Of a stretch of 64,000 bases of DNA, positions 51,239 to 60,534 are shown piece by piece. The notes under the pieces are model-generated. The model did not search any database and was not told where the DNA came from. It saw nothing but the letters and a program-made list of their open reading frames with translations. Position 1 is the first letter of the stretch; every line of letters starts with the position of its first letter. Source of the stretch: CAYWCV01 sp964629885 (lineage in GTDB: Bacteria > Bacteroidota > Rhodothermia > Balneolales > CAYWCV01); the NCBI GenBank assembly GCA_964629885.1, contig CAZVRJ010000002.1, positions 49,705 through 113,704 of the forward strand. The letters run 5' to 3'. The translations under genes and the position numbers were made by a program.

Positions 51239-53236
51239 ATGGACCACGCCGCAGCTGCCAATCGGATCATGGATCTGCGTAGGCAATTACATGAGGCCGA
51301 TAGGGCTTATTACGATTTGGCTCAACCGTTTATAAGCGACAGAACATACGATGAGATGATGAGCGAACTCGTCCATCTCGAAACCGAATTTAACCTTCAA
51401 GAGCCAGACTCCCCTAGTCTGCGCGTTGGTGGACGCATTAACAAGAAGTTTAACCAAGTTCAACATCCACAGAGGATGATGAGCTTATCGAATACCTACA
51501 GCGAGGAGGAAATCGATCAGTTTGACCGCCGTGTGAGAGACAATCTTGGGCACAGCGACTACACCTATGTTATCGAACTGAAGTTCGACGGCATGGCTAC
51601 CCGCCTGCGATATGAGAATGGAGTGCTAGTGCTTGGGGCAACGCGAGGAGACGGCTCCACAGGCGACGACATAACCGATAATGTCAGAACCGTGAGAGAT
51701 GTCCCTCTTCGACTCACAGGCAACGATTTTCCTGATATTCTTGAGGTTCGGGGCGAGATGTTCATGGAGAAGGATGCTTTTGCCAAGCTGAACCAAGAGC
51801 GCGAAGAAAACGGCGAGGAGATGTTTGCAAATCCTCGCAATTTCACGGCTGGCACCATGAAACTGCAGGATGCCTCCGTTGTTGCAACGCGTCCGATCCG
51901 ATTCTTTGCATACGACGCCATTTTCGATGGGCGTAAAGATTTGAGTCAGCTCAGTAAACTGCAGATGCTTAAATCTTGGGGGCTGCCGGTGCATCCAAAG
52001 GCTGTTCATTGTATCGATATCAACTCTGTGCATGAGGTGATCAAGAAATGGGATTCCGAACGACATGACCTACCGTTCGAAACCGACGGTGCAGTCGTTA
52101 AAGTAAACGAAGACCGCTACCGCGACATCTTAGGAAACACAGCAAAGGCCCCACGTTGGGCTATTGCATACAAGTTTGAACCCGAGCAGGCAAAAACTCG
52201 ACTACTCGACATCACGCTACAAGTTGGAAGGCTTGGTACCATAACGCCGGTGGCCGAACTCGACCCCGTATTGCTTGCAGGAACAACCGTAAAAAGGGCC
52301 TCGCTTCACAATGAAGAGGAAATTCACCGTAAGGACATTCGTGTCGGAGATTTAGTTCTCGTTGAAAAAGCCGGCGAAATTATCCCTCAAGTTGTTGAGC
52401 GAATCGAAGAGCTTGGTGTTGTGCGATCAAATATGTTCAAAATGCCGGCAGATTGCCCTTCTTGCGGGCATGCACTGGTCAAGCTTCCCGACGAAGTTGC
52501 GCACCGATGCCTGAATCCTGAGTGTCCGCCGCAAGTCAGAAACAGAATCGAACATTTTGCCAGTCGGCAAGCGATGGACATCGACGGAATGGGCGAATCG
52601 ATGGTCGATCAGATCGTATCGGCAGGTCTTGCTACATCCTACGCAGATATCTACGACCTAAATTACGACGATTTGATCAAGTTGGATCGTGTAGCTGATA
52701 AGAGTGTTAGCAATCTGCTGATGGCTATCGAAGCCAGCAAAAAACAACCGTACGAGAAACTGGTTTTCGCATTAGGTATCCGTCATGTTGGTGCAACGGT
52801 TGCTCGTGACCTTGCGCTTCATTTTCCAGACATCGAAATCCTGACAAAAGCAAGCATCGATGAGCTCACAAACATAAATAGCATTGGTCCACGTATCGCA
52901 GATTCTGTCACCCTTTTCTTCAACGAGCCAGCCAACATTGAAATAGTTGAGAGGCTCAAGCGAGCCGGTTTGACCACGACTGGTAGTGCCCCCGTAGTGG
53001 AATCATCCATACTTGAAGGCAAAACGATTGTAATCACGGGAACTCTACCAACGCTACAGCGATCACAAGCCGAAGAATTGATTCGCTTGCATGGAGGAAA
53101 GACTTCGTCTTCGGTAAGCAAAAAAACAGATATGGTGCTAGCTGGAGAGGCAGCAGGCAGCAAACTTGATAAGGCAACACAATTGGGTGTCCAGATAGTA
53201 GACGAGGCAACTTTTTTACAAATAATCAGTCAATAG
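51239..53236 (+). CDS. ligA: NAD-dependent DNA ligase
   Basis: A 665-residue ligase. The adenylated lysine is Lys115 in VIELKFDGMATRLRYENG, with SLSNTYSEEEI near residue 83 and GDGSTGDDITDNVRTV near 138. The OB-fold region, zinc finger (CPSCG and HRCLNPECP near 408-428), helix-hairpin-helix region and a C-terminal BRCT domain (about 585-665, EGKTIVITGTLP) are all present, so the protein is complete. It seals nicks in DNA replication and repair. Confidence 0.96.
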   Translation: MDHAAAANRIMDLRRQLHEADRAYYDLAQPFISDRTYDEMMSELVHLETEFNLQEPDSPSLRVGGRINKKFNQVQHPQRMMSLSNTYSEEEIDQFDRRVRDNLGHSDYTYVIELKFDGMATRLRYENGVLVLGATRGDGSTGDDITDNVRTVRDVPLRLTGNDFPDILEVRGEMFMEKDAFAKLNQEREENGEEMFANPRNFTAGTMKLQDASVVATRPIRFFAYDAIFDGRKDLSQLSKLQMLKSWGLPVHPKAVHCIDINSVHEVIKKWDSERHDLPFETDGAVVKVNEDRYRDILGNTAKAPRWAIAYKFEPEQAKTRLLDITLQVGRLGTITPVAELDPVLLAGTTVKRASLHNEEEIHRKDIRVGDLVLVEKAGEIIPQVVERIEELGVVRSNMFKMPADCPSCGHALVKLPDEVAHRCLNPECPPQVRNRIEHFASRQAMDIDGMGESMVDQIVSAGLATSYADIYDLNYDDLIKLDRVADKSVSNLLMAIEASKKQPYEKLVFALGIRHVGATVARDLALHFPDIEILTKASIDELTNINSIGPRIADSVTLFFNEPANIEIVERLKRAGLTTTGSAPVVESSILEGKTIVITGTLPTLQRSQAEELIRLHGGKTSSSVSKKTDMVLAGEAAGSKLDKATQLGVQIVDEATFLQIISQ

Positions 53237-53326
53237 AAAGTTTGCTATTTAGGTTGCCACTTATTGTTTGTCTTACAAAGCAAATTATCGTTATTTAGAA
53301 CTTCGCAATCCATATTCATTCTCCCT

Positions 53327-53680
53327 ATGAAATACCATACCCAGGAACAAGACGCTTACACTCTGGTAAGTGTCAAAGCCGATAAAATGGACACCACTTT
53401 GGCCCCTGACCTAAAAGGCCATTTCATCAACTGTGCAACCCAACATCCAGATAAAGCACTCATTATTGATTTAGGTGGAGTCAGGTTCGCCGATTCTAGC
53501 GGTTTATCAGCGTTACTGATGGCACATAGACTGTATCGCGACAATCACAGCACATGCATCATAGCCGGCGCTGGCGACCGCATCACCGAATTACTTGAAA
53601 TATCGCAGCTTAACAAAGTGTTTAACCTTGCCGATAGCGTGGATACAGCCATTTCCATGCTCGGCGGAGATGCTTCATGA
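53327..53680 (+). CDS. STAS-domain anti-sigma factor antagonist
   Basis: A 117-residue STAS protein. The phosphorylation loop is FADSSGLSALLMAHR, with Ser58 equivalent to the phosphorylated serine of SpoIIAA. The start at 53327 (MKYHTQEQD) is preferred to a TTG at 53264. It overlaps the solute symporter gene by ATGA. No partner anti-sigma kinase is in the window. The overlap with a transporter is unusual and may only reflect shared transcription. Confidence 0.88.
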   Translation: MKYHTQEQDAYTLVSVKADKMDTTLAPDLKGHFINCATQHPDKALIIDLGGVRFADSSGLSALLMAHRLYRDNHSTCIIAGAGDRITELLEISQLNKVFNLADSVDTAISMLGGDAS

Positions 53681-55119
53681 CGGGAATTGATATTGCGGTA
53701 TTTATTCTCTACTTGGCGCTTTGCGTCATTTTAGGGTATTGGGTCGGAGGCAAGCCAACCGACACAAAATCGTACTTCAAATCAAAAGGAGACATCCCTT
53801 GGTGGGCGGTTTCGTTGAGCATTGTAGCGACAGAGACCAGCATGCTTACGATCATTTCCACGCCGTCGGTTGCTTACTTTGGCAGCCTGACATTTCTGCA
53901 GATAGTGATCGGTTACATCATTGGCAGGACCATCGTGGCCTTCACCATACTTCCCTCGTATTTCAAAGGTGAGCAGCAAACGGCATATACATTCTTCACG
54001 AAACGTTTTGGTGATAATTACCGAAAATTAGTATCCGTCATCTTCTTGGTGACACGTCTTTTGGCAGACGGTGTTCGCCTCTTTGCAGCGGCAATCCCGA
54101 TTAAGTTGATCACTGGGTTCTCCTATCCTGAATCCATTTTGATCATTGCTGTACTTACACTTGCTTATACCTTCTACGGTGGGCTTAAATCGGTGATTTG
54201 GATAGATGTACTTCAGCTTGCCGTTTACATTTCTGCCGGTTTTTTCATCCTGTATTGGCTTTTCCCGGATTTGACCCCCGAAATGACTCAGCGCATGGTA
54301 GATGAGAATAAATTTCAGATGATCAACTTCCCCGAAAGCCTAGCAGCCGCGTGGAACGGTCCATACAACCTTATTGCCTGCCTCATCGGTGGTGCCTTCC
54401 TAGCCATGGCATCGCACGGCACCGATCATCTCATCGTTCAAAGGCTACTGGCCTGTCACGGGCTACCCGAAGCACGCAAAGCCCTAATATGGAGTGGCTT
54501 ATTTGTGTTTGTGCAATTTGCGCTATTTCTGACGGTGGGTTTATTCTTGTTTGCACACTACGGTGGACAGCCGCTTGCAGCCCTTGGCCTCGGAAAACCA
54601 GACGAGATCTTCCCCAAATTCGTAATAGATGGATTACCAATAGGTGTTACAGGTTTCATCATTGCCGGGTTGTTTGCAGCTGCAATGAGTACCTTGAGTA
54701 GCTCTTTGTCGGCGTTATCGTCTTCCACAATGTTCGATCTTTTCCCGAAGCTGGCACAACGTGAGGATTCCATGAAATTTTCGCGCATTTTCATGGTGTT
54801 GTGGACTGCTGTTTTTGTTGTATTTGGCATGTCGTTCACATCTACCGAGAATCCGATTATCGAGATTGGTCTCAGCATTGCAGGCTTCACCTATGGTGGA
54901 CTTTTAGGTGCATTTCTAATTGGACGGTACACGACCTGGAGTACTCAGGCTGCCACAGTTGGCATCTTGGGTTGCGTTATCGTGATGTTTATTTTAATCA
55001 TGTTCGGTGGCGACTTACGCCCATGGTGGGCTTGGTACACCGTTATAGGAGTAATCCTTTTTGCCTTTTTTGGAGGCACTTACACGATTGGCGCCAGACT
55101 GATGGGCACGAAGTCGTAA
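53677..55119 (+). CDS. Sodium:solute symporter family (SSF) transporter
   Basis: A 480-residue transporter with about thirteen helices. DTKSYFKSKGDIPWWAVSLS near residue 29 is the typical SSF start, followed by VATETSMLTIISTPSVAYFG near 50, LTLAYTFYGGLKSVIWIDVLQ near 161, HGTDHLIVQRLLAC near 247, and FAAAMSTLSSSLSALSSSTM near 329-350 with residues that form a sodium site. The substrate cannot be told. It overlaps the STAS gene by four bases and ends 21 bases before the 7TM-HD gene. Confidence 0.92.
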   Translation: MTGIDIAVFILYLALCVILGYWVGGKPTDTKSYFKSKGDIPWWAVSLSIVATETSMLTIISTPSVAYFGSLTFLQIVIGYIIGRTIVAFTILPSYFKGEQQTAYTFFTKRFGDNYRKLVSVIFLVTRLLADGVRLFAAAIPIKLITGFSYPESILIIAVLTLAYTFYGGLKSVIWIDVLQLAVYISAGFFILYWLFPDLTPEMTQRMVDENKFQMINFPESLAAAWNGPYNLIACLIGGAFLAMASHGTDHLIVQRLLACHGLPEARKALIWSGLFVFVQFALFLTVGLFLFAHYGGQPLAALGLGKPDEIFPKFVIDGLPIGVTGFIIAGLFAAAMSTLSSSLSALSSSTMFDLFPKLAQREDSMKFSRIFMVLWTAVFVVFGMSFTSTENPIIEIGLSIAGFTYGGLLGAFLIGRYTTWSTQAATVGILGCVIVMFILIMFGGDLRPWWAWYTVIGVILFAFFGGTYTIGARLMGTKS

Positions 55120-55140
55120 TAGGAAGCGTTAAGGTTATTT

Positions 55141-57522
55141 ATGGGCATCCTCGACAAAATTGGCTTATCTCGGAAAAGCAAGCTATTTGAGCGACCCGAT
55201 GCGGGCGCTTTGATAGGAGTGGAAGGCTCGAAGCAAACCTATTGGGCCAAGTGGCTCACTTTGTTCCTGTTTTTAGTTCTACTGATCGGAATTTTTCCCC
55301 GTTCCTCGTTTATCGAACCGAACTACAAGGTAGGTGAGCCATGGAGGTATGACGATCTCACGGCTCCATTTACGTTCAGCCTTGTGAAAGACCGCGATGA
55401 ACTGGAGTCGGAACGTCAAAGTATTAGGGAAGTTACTCCGCCGGTATTCCACATCGACAACGAGGCAACCGACCGCATCTATTCTAGGTTAGATTCTATT
55501 TTTGGCGAATTGGTTCCCATCATGGATCAGTATGTTGTTTTTAAGAATGCCCCTGAAGGCAGTGCAGCACAGAGTCGTGATAGTCTGCTGTATGTTCAAA
55601 TGCGATCAACATTTAAGGTGCGCATAGACGACAGAGGCTGGTTTGCTATGGCAAACGATTATCATAGATTGCGTTCCGGTCGCAATGGCCGAGCTTGGAT
55701 CGGAACAGAGCTGAAAATGGCGTTGGAGGTGATCGTAAGCAGGGTGCTAGACGAAGGACTATTCGACAGAATGCCCGACGACCTCTCTAACGAAATTATC
55801 GTCAGAAACTTGAGGAACAGAACCGAACGCACTTTGACACGGTCGTTGGTCCACGATGCAGCAAGTGCGCGGGAGCTTGTTGCCATTTCGCTTAACAGAA
55901 CACTTTCCGAAAACCTCCTGACTGCGGCAATTGCAATTTACGATCATATTTCTCAGCCGAATTTGATCTACAATCAGACTGACACTCAAACATTGCTCGA
56001 GGAGGCCATGGCAGCCATCTCACCTACCGCATCGGCCGTTGCAGCAGGGCAAGTCATCATCAGGAAAGGCGATATTATCACACGTGACCGTATGAACATG
56101 TTGCAGAGCCTCGCAGTGGCAAGAGCGGAGCGAGCTAGCAGATTTGAGGTATGGCAGCAGTACGCAGGGCAATCGCTTGTGATCTTTGCGATCGTTTTGG
56201 TCTTTTTCTTATACATTTTCTTATACAGAAGACCCATTTTCGATAGTAACTCCCTGTTTATCCTCGTGTTCCTATCTATGTCGCTTGTACTTGGTGCCAG
56301 CGCTTTTGTAGCCCACTTGGAGAATATGTCTCCATTCGTTGTGCCGTTGGCTATCGCACCCATCCTGTTAACCGTAATATTCGACTCACGGGTTGGCTTG
56401 TTGTCGACCTTGACCATTGCACTGCTGGCCGGCATGATGAACGGAAATGACTTTGAGTTTGTGGCAGCTACCGTCACGGCGTGCAGTATTGCTGTATTCT
56501 CGGTGAGAGATATAAAAAGCCGCAGCCAATTCTTTGTGGTAACGCCTGCTCTTGTATTCATTGCTTACACGCTCGTAAGCACCGGTTTTTCAATGATCAG
56601 ATTAGGTGAGTGGCTCGCTTTGGGCAACCAGGTGGTATACATTTTCATAAATTCCATCCTCATCATCCTTACCCCCCCGTTGATTTTACTCTTTGAACGA
56701 CTCTTCAGAGTAACTACCGACCTCACTCTATTTGAACTCAGCGAAACGAACAAGCCCATACTAAAGACTTTGATGATGCGTGCCCCCGGCACATTTCATC
56801 ACAGCCTTCAGGTGGCCAATTTATGCGAAGCGGCCGCCCTTTCGATCGGAGCCAATGCCCTTTTGGTGCGTGTAGGCGCACTTTACCACGACATCGGAAA
56901 GATGGAGCGACCCGAATATTTTGTCGAGAATCAGTCAGGTGTAAACGAACACGACTCTATCAAACCGAGCGTTAGCGCAATCGTGATAAAAAGCCACGTG
57001 TCAAGTGGCATCCGGATGGCGGAGGAAGAGAAGCTACCCAGTATTGTCATCGATTTCATAAAGACCCACCACGGCGACTCTTTAATCCGGTATTTTTACG
57101 AAAAGGCTAAAGAGGACAGCAAGGAACCCAACACTATTGAGGAGGCCGACTATCGCTACGATGGTCCATTACCCACCACACGCGAAACGGGTATTTTACT
57201 GCTGGCCGACAGTGTCGAGGCATCTGCCAGAACCCTCAACAATCCGGGATACAGTAGTCTCGAAAGCCATATTGATCGTATCGTTGACGAAAAGCTTCAT
57301 GAGGGACAGTTAAATGAGTGCCCGCTCACATTTGAGGATCTGAAGAAAATTAAGCAGGCCTTTCTCACCATTTTAGTTGGTGTGTATCACAGTCGAATAA
57401 GGTATCCGGGTCAAGACGGCGATGGCCAAAATGTCGCCGATCGCGGATTGGAAAACGATAGGCAGCTGCCTGCCGATGATGGCGCAATTAGCGAACACGC
57501 CGACAGAGAAACGGCCGGGTGA
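55141..57522 (+). CDS. 7TM-HD receptor-type phosphodiesterase (PgpH/YqfF-like)
   Basis: A 793-residue protein. After an N-terminal helix (about 37-56) comes a periplasmic 7TMR-HDED domain (about 60-340), then seven helices (about 345-545), then a cytoplasmic HD domain with HHSLQVANLCEAAALSIG near 560, LYHDIGKMERPEYF near 582, HDSIKP, KTHHGDSLIRYFYEKA near 640 and a conserved LADSVEASART near 690. The family includes c-di-AMP phosphodiesterases such as PgpH. A cyclic-dinucleotide role is likely, but the nucleotide is inferred. It ends seven bases before the Xer gene. Confidence 0.93.
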   Translation: MGILDKIGLSRKSKLFERPDAGALIGVEGSKQTYWAKWLTLFLFLVLLIGIFPRSSFIEPNYKVGEPWRYDDLTAPFTFSLVKDRDELESERQSIREVTPPVFHIDNEATDRIYSRLDSIFGELVPIMDQYVVFKNAPEGSAAQSRDSLLYVQMRSTFKVRIDDRGWFAMANDYHRLRSGRNGRAWIGTELKMALEVIVSRVLDEGLFDRMPDDLSNEIIVRNLRNRTERTLTRSLVHDAASARELVAISLNRTLSENLLTAAIAIYDHISQPNLIYNQTDTQTLLEEAMAAISPTASAVAAGQVIIRKGDIITRDRMNMLQSLAVARAERASRFEVWQQYAGQSLVIFAIVLVFFLYIFLYRRPIFDSNSLFILVFLSMSLVLGASAFVAHLENMSPFVVPLAIAPILLTVIFDSRVGLLSTLTIALLAGMMNGNDFEFVAATVTACSIAVFSVRDIKSRSQFFVVTPALVFIAYTLVSTGFSMIRLGEWLALGNQVVYIFINSILIILTPPLILLFERLFRVTTDLTLFELSETNKPILKTLMMRAPGTFHHSLQVANLCEAAALSIGANALLVRVGALYHDIGKMERPEYFVENQSGVNEHDSIKPSVSAIVIKSHVSSGIRMAEEEKLPSIVIDFIKTHHGDSLIRYFYEKAKEDSKEPNTIEEADYRYDGPLPTTRETGILLLADSVEASARTLNNPGYSSLESHIDRIVDEKLHEGQLNECPLTFEDLKKIKQAFLTILVGVYHSRIRYPGQDGDGQNVADRGLENDRQLPADDGAISEHADRETAG

Positions 57523-57529
57523 GTCAAGT

Positions 57530-58432
57530 ATGGCCTTCGAGCGTGAATTGAAGCGTTATCTCACGTTCATCCGGCTTGAAAAAGGACTGGCCAGGAATAC
57601 GACCGACGCCTATGCCATCGACTTGAAACGGTACCTTCAGTTCGTGCAGGAGACGAGTGGAGTACAGCAGCTGTCAGGAATTACCGTACAGCACATTGAA
57701 AATTACCTGGAAGAATTGGCTGCCCTCGGCCTTCAAACTTCCAGCCTGATCCGGTCGCTGTCTAGCATTAGGGGCTTCCATAGTTTTGCCGTTGCCGACC
57801 AACTTAGTGAATCAAATCCTGCGCTCATGATCGACGTGCCTCGAAAGTTGCAGCGACTGCCCGATGTTCTCGATGTCGACGAAATCGTCCAGATGATTGC
57901 AGTTCATGATGCCGCAACCTCAGTCGGGAAGAGAAGCATTGCCATCCTAGAGTTGCTCTACGCAACTGGCATGAGGGTAAGCGAACTTTGCGATTTGACA
58001 ACCGACAGACTTTTTTTCGAGATCGGATTGGTGCGTGTAATCGGCAAGGGCAACAAAGAGCGAATTGTGCCTGTAGGAGATTTTGCCATAACTGCCGTAA
58101 ACGACTGGCTCGAAAATGCAAGGCCACTGTTCATGAAGCATCCAGAACGGGCCAAAAGAGCCGTTTTCCTAAACCAACGCGGTACGCCTCTCACCAGGAT
58201 GAGTGTGTGGAATATCGTGGTAGAGTCGGCAAGGACCGCAGGAATCGAAAAACGTGTGCATCCTCACATATTTCGACACTCGTGTGCAACCCACTTACTG
58301 GAGGGAGGTGCAGATTTGAGATCAGTTCAGGAGATGTTGGGTCATGCGAGCATCCTCACGACGGAAATCTATACTCATGTCGACCGTAGCCTGCTGCAGC
58401 AAACGCATAAGATGTACCATCCAAGAGGGTGA
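57530..58432 (+). CDS. xerC: Tyrosine recombinase, XerC/XerD family
   Basis: A 300-residue integrase-fold recombinase with an N-terminal SAM-like domain (to about residue 90) and a complete catalytic set: Arg149 (ATGMRVSEL), Lys173 (GKGNKER), His246 and Arg249 (HPHIFRHSCATHLL), His272 (GHASI) and Tyr281 (IYTHV). The length and the ending QQTHKMYHPRG match host Xer proteins that resolve chromosome dimers, not phage integrases. The start at 57530 is used, seven bases after the 7TM-HD stop. XerC and XerD cannot be separated on this evidence. A heptamer array follows at once. Confidence 0.92.
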   Translation: MAFERELKRYLTFIRLEKGLARNTTDAYAIDLKRYLQFVQETSGVQQLSGITVQHIENYLEELAALGLQTSSLIRSLSSIRGFHSFAVADQLSESNPALMIDVPRKLQRLPDVLDVDEIVQMIAVHDAATSVGKRSIAILELLYATGMRVSELCDLTTDRLFFEIGLVRVIGKGNKERIVPVGDFAITAVNDWLENARPLFMKHPERAKRAVFLNQRGTPLTRMSVWNIVVESARTAGIEKRVHPHIFRHSCATHLLEGGADLRSVQEMLGHASILTTEIYTHVDRSLLQQTHKMYHPRG

Positions 58433-58434
58433 GC

Positions 58435-58500
58435 ACGGAGCGAGACACAAGAAACGAGATGCGAGATGCGAGAATCGAGACACGGGACTCGCGATGCGAG
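58435..58500. repeat. Heptamer tandem array, GAGATGC type
   Basis: About nine consecutive 7-mers follow the Xer stop: ACGGAGC, GAGACAC, AAGAAAC, GAGATGC, GAGATGC, GAGAATC, GAGACAC, GGGACTC and GCGATGC, with a final partial GAG. The unit is the reverse complement of the array in the start of ggt at 58659-58735. The two arrays lie about 160 bases apart in opposite orientation. Confidence 0.88.
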
Positions 58501-58602
58501 TCAGAATCATTGATTATATTCGACACTCGTTCACCATGTCTCTCAAAAGAGTGAGGGCCATACTCGATCTTTACCTGACATCCTTTTGATTTTATTTGTG
58601 AT

Positions 58603-60396
58603 ATGGAAGTATCTGATCAGAAATATCGATTCGCGCAACCTGCGTCCCACAATTCGCGCCCCGCGTCTGGCGTCTCGCATCTCGCTTCTCGTTTCTCGCT
58701 TCTAGTGTGCCGCATCTCGCTCTCGATTCTCGCACTCTTTTCTTGCGTCTCGTTGACGCACGCCCAGGCTGGCTGGCCCAAAGGGTACGACAAAGGCATA
58801 GTGACAAGTGCAACTTGGCAATCGTCGCAGGTGGGCGTTGACATCATGAAAAAAGGTGGAAATGCCGTTGATGCCGCAATAGCCGTCAAATTTGCGCTTG
58901 CCGTTACCTTCCCAGCAGCCGGCAACATCGGTGGCGGTGGATTCATGGTCGTAAGGGAACCGGACGGCAAGGTTGCGACCCTCGACTTTCGCGAAATGGC
59001 GCCGGCAGCATCAACCGAAACCATGTTCCTAGACTCTGACGGAAACGTGATTGGCGGACTCAGCCTCTCTGGACATTTGGCATCCGGTGTGCCGGGATCG
59101 GTCGATGGGATGGTTCAGGCTTGGGAGCGATATGGGTCGTTACCCTGGGCAGATTTAATTGAACCCGCAGTCAAGATGGCTCGCGAAGGATTTGAAATTG
59201 GGTGGCAGGAGGCAAACTCGCTTAACAGAAACCGATCCCGTTTTGAGGCATTTCCGGGATCTGCACGATCATTTACAAAAGAGAATGATGGCCAATGGTC
59301 GGAAGGCGACATGCTCATCCAGTCGGACCTTGCAACAACCCTCGAACGGATAGCAGCGCATGGTCGCGACGGATTCTATGCCGGCAGAACAGCCGAACTA
59401 ATCGTTGAGGAAATGCAGCGGGGAGGCGGTATCATCACTCTTCAGGATCTCCAGAATTATCGGACAGTTTGGCGTGATCCACTCGTTTTGAACTACCGAG
59501 ACTACAAATTAATCACAATGGGTCCACCAAGCTCGGGTGGCGTGGCAATGGGTCAAATTCTGGGAATGATCGAGCGCTTCGATCTTGCCGAATTGGGGTT
59601 TAACAGTGCTGCAAGCATCCACCTAATTGCTGAAGCCATGCGTCGGGCTTACGCCGACCGAGCAGAACACTTGGGTGATCCCGATTATTTTGACGTACCT
59701 GTAAATGGACTCATCGACCCAGGCTACCTGGCACAGTTGATGTCTTCGTTCAATCCCGACAAGATCACCCCCAGCAGCGAAGTGTCGCATGGATCACCTG
59801 CCCCAAACGAGTCGGAGGAAACAACACACTTTTCCATTGTCGACTCAGATGGCATGGCGGTGTCGATCACAACCACATTAAATGGCGGATATGGATCGTG
59901 GGTCACAGTCGAAGGCGCCGGGTTCCTGTTGAACAACGAAATGGACGACTTCAGCATCAAGCCTGGCACACCCAACATGTTCGGCTTGCTCGGTGGCAAA
60001 GCGAATGCGATTGAGCCCGGCAAAAGGATGCTCAGCAGTATGACGCCGACAATCGTCGAACAGAATGGTGAACTGCGGATGGTAATTGGCACACCTGGCG
60101 GCTCCCAAATCATCACAACCGTGCTGCAAAATTTCCTGAATATGGCAGTTCATGGCATGAATGCCCAACAGGCCGTGGCTGCGCCAAGATTTCATCACCA
60201 GTGGCAACCCGATCAGATACTGGTAGATCCTTTCGCGTTGAGCAAAGACACCACTACTAAGCTTGAGCAAAAGGGACACACCATTGTGGTACGTACCTCA
60301 TACTCAGGCCGCTCCGACAACATCTTCATCGATGCCAACGGCAAACGCTGGGGAGGGGCCGATCCACGCGGTGAGGACGCTGTGCGCGGCTATTAA
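58603..60396 (+). CDS. ggt: Gamma-glutamyltransferase
   Basis: A 597-residue Ntn-hydrolase precursor that cleaves glutathione and related gamma-glutamyl compounds in the periplasm. SATWQSSQVGVDIMKKGGNAVDAAIAV is cut here to its key part GGNAVDAAIAV near residue 85; the autoprocessing nucleophile is Thr407 in ETTHFSIVD, followed by SITTTLNGGYGS near 424 and the C-terminal GGSQIITTVLQ. The signal peptide ends near SLTHAQA at residue 56. Residues 19-45 are encoded by the heptamer array at 58659-58735 and show a seven-residue period. The true start may be 58603 (ATG) or GTG at 58705; both leave a usable signal peptide. Confidence 0.92.
   Translation: MEVSDQKYRFAQPASHNSRPASGVSHLASRFSLLVCRISLSILALFSCVSLTHAQAGWPKGYDKGIVTSATWQSSQVGVDIMKKGGNAVDAAIAVKFALAVTFPAAGNIGGGGFMVVREPDGKVATLDFREMAPAASTETMFLDSDGNVIGGLSLSGHLASGVPGSVDGMVQAWERYGSLPWADLIEPAVKMAREGFEIGWQEANSLNRNRSRFEAFPGSARSFTKENDGQWSEGDMLIQSDLATTLERIAAHGRDGFYAGRTAELIVEEMQRGGGIITLQDLQNYRTVWRDPLVLNYRDYKLITMGPPSSGGVAMGQILGMIERFDLAELGFNSAASIHLIAEAMRRAYADRAEHLGDPDYFDVPVNGLIDPGYLAQLMSSFNPDKITPSSEVSHGSPAPNESEETTHFSIVDSDGMAVSITTTLNGGYGSWVTVEGAGFLLNNEMDDFSIKPGTPNMFGLLGGKANAIEPGKRMLSSMTPTIVEQNGELRMVIGTPGGSQIITTVLQNFLNMAVHGMNAQQAVAAPRFHHQWQPDQILVDPFALSKDTTTKLEQKGHTIVVRTSYSGRSDNIFIDANGKRWGGADPRGEDAVRGY
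58659..58735. repeat. Heptamer tandem array inside the ggt signal sequence, TCTCGCT type
   Basis: Eleven consecutive 7-mers: CCCCGCG, TCTGGCG, TCTCGCA, TCTCGCT, TCTCGTT, TCTCGCT, TCTAGTG, TGCCGCA, TCTCGCT, CTCGATT and CTCGCAC. They lie in frame within the first part of ggt. Three units make 21 bases, or seven codons, giving peptide blocks SRPASGV, SHLASRF, SLLVCRI and SLSILAL. Confidence 0.88.
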
Positions 60397-60402
60397 TCTT
60401 CC

Positions 60403-60430
60403 ACATCTCGTGTCTCGTGTCTCGAAACGC
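60403..60430. repeat. Short heptamer array after ggt, GTGTCTC type
   Basis: Four 7-mers, ACATCTC, GTGTCTC, GTGTCTC and GAAACGC, start six bases after the ggt stop. The unit matches the arrays on the 5' side of ggt. The rest of the 138-base gap to the next gene has an AACCTTTTTTGGGGG stretch but no gene. Confidence 0.75.
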
Positions 60431-60534
60431 AACCTTTTTTGGGGGACTCCGTATATGCTAGAGTCGTCCTATATAGACTAACCTGTACAACTCCGATCTA
60501 ACCCGTCGCCCCTACCTCAACTCTTTCTCTGAAT

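Noticed and set aside
57422..57529. Extended start of the Xer recombinase inside the 7TM-HD gene.
   Set aside because: The 36 extra residues overlap the upstream gene in another frame and have no similarity to Xer N-termini; ATG at 57530 fits.
57530..58432. Xer gene as the integrase of a mobile element, with the heptamer arrays as attachment sites.
   Set aside because: The protein has host Xer size and ending, no cargo or second end is visible, and the arrays occur elsewhere with other units.
60444..60465. Possible hairpin GGACTC/GAGTC after ggt.
   Set aside because: The stem is short, the loop is 11 bases, and no T run follows in the right direction.
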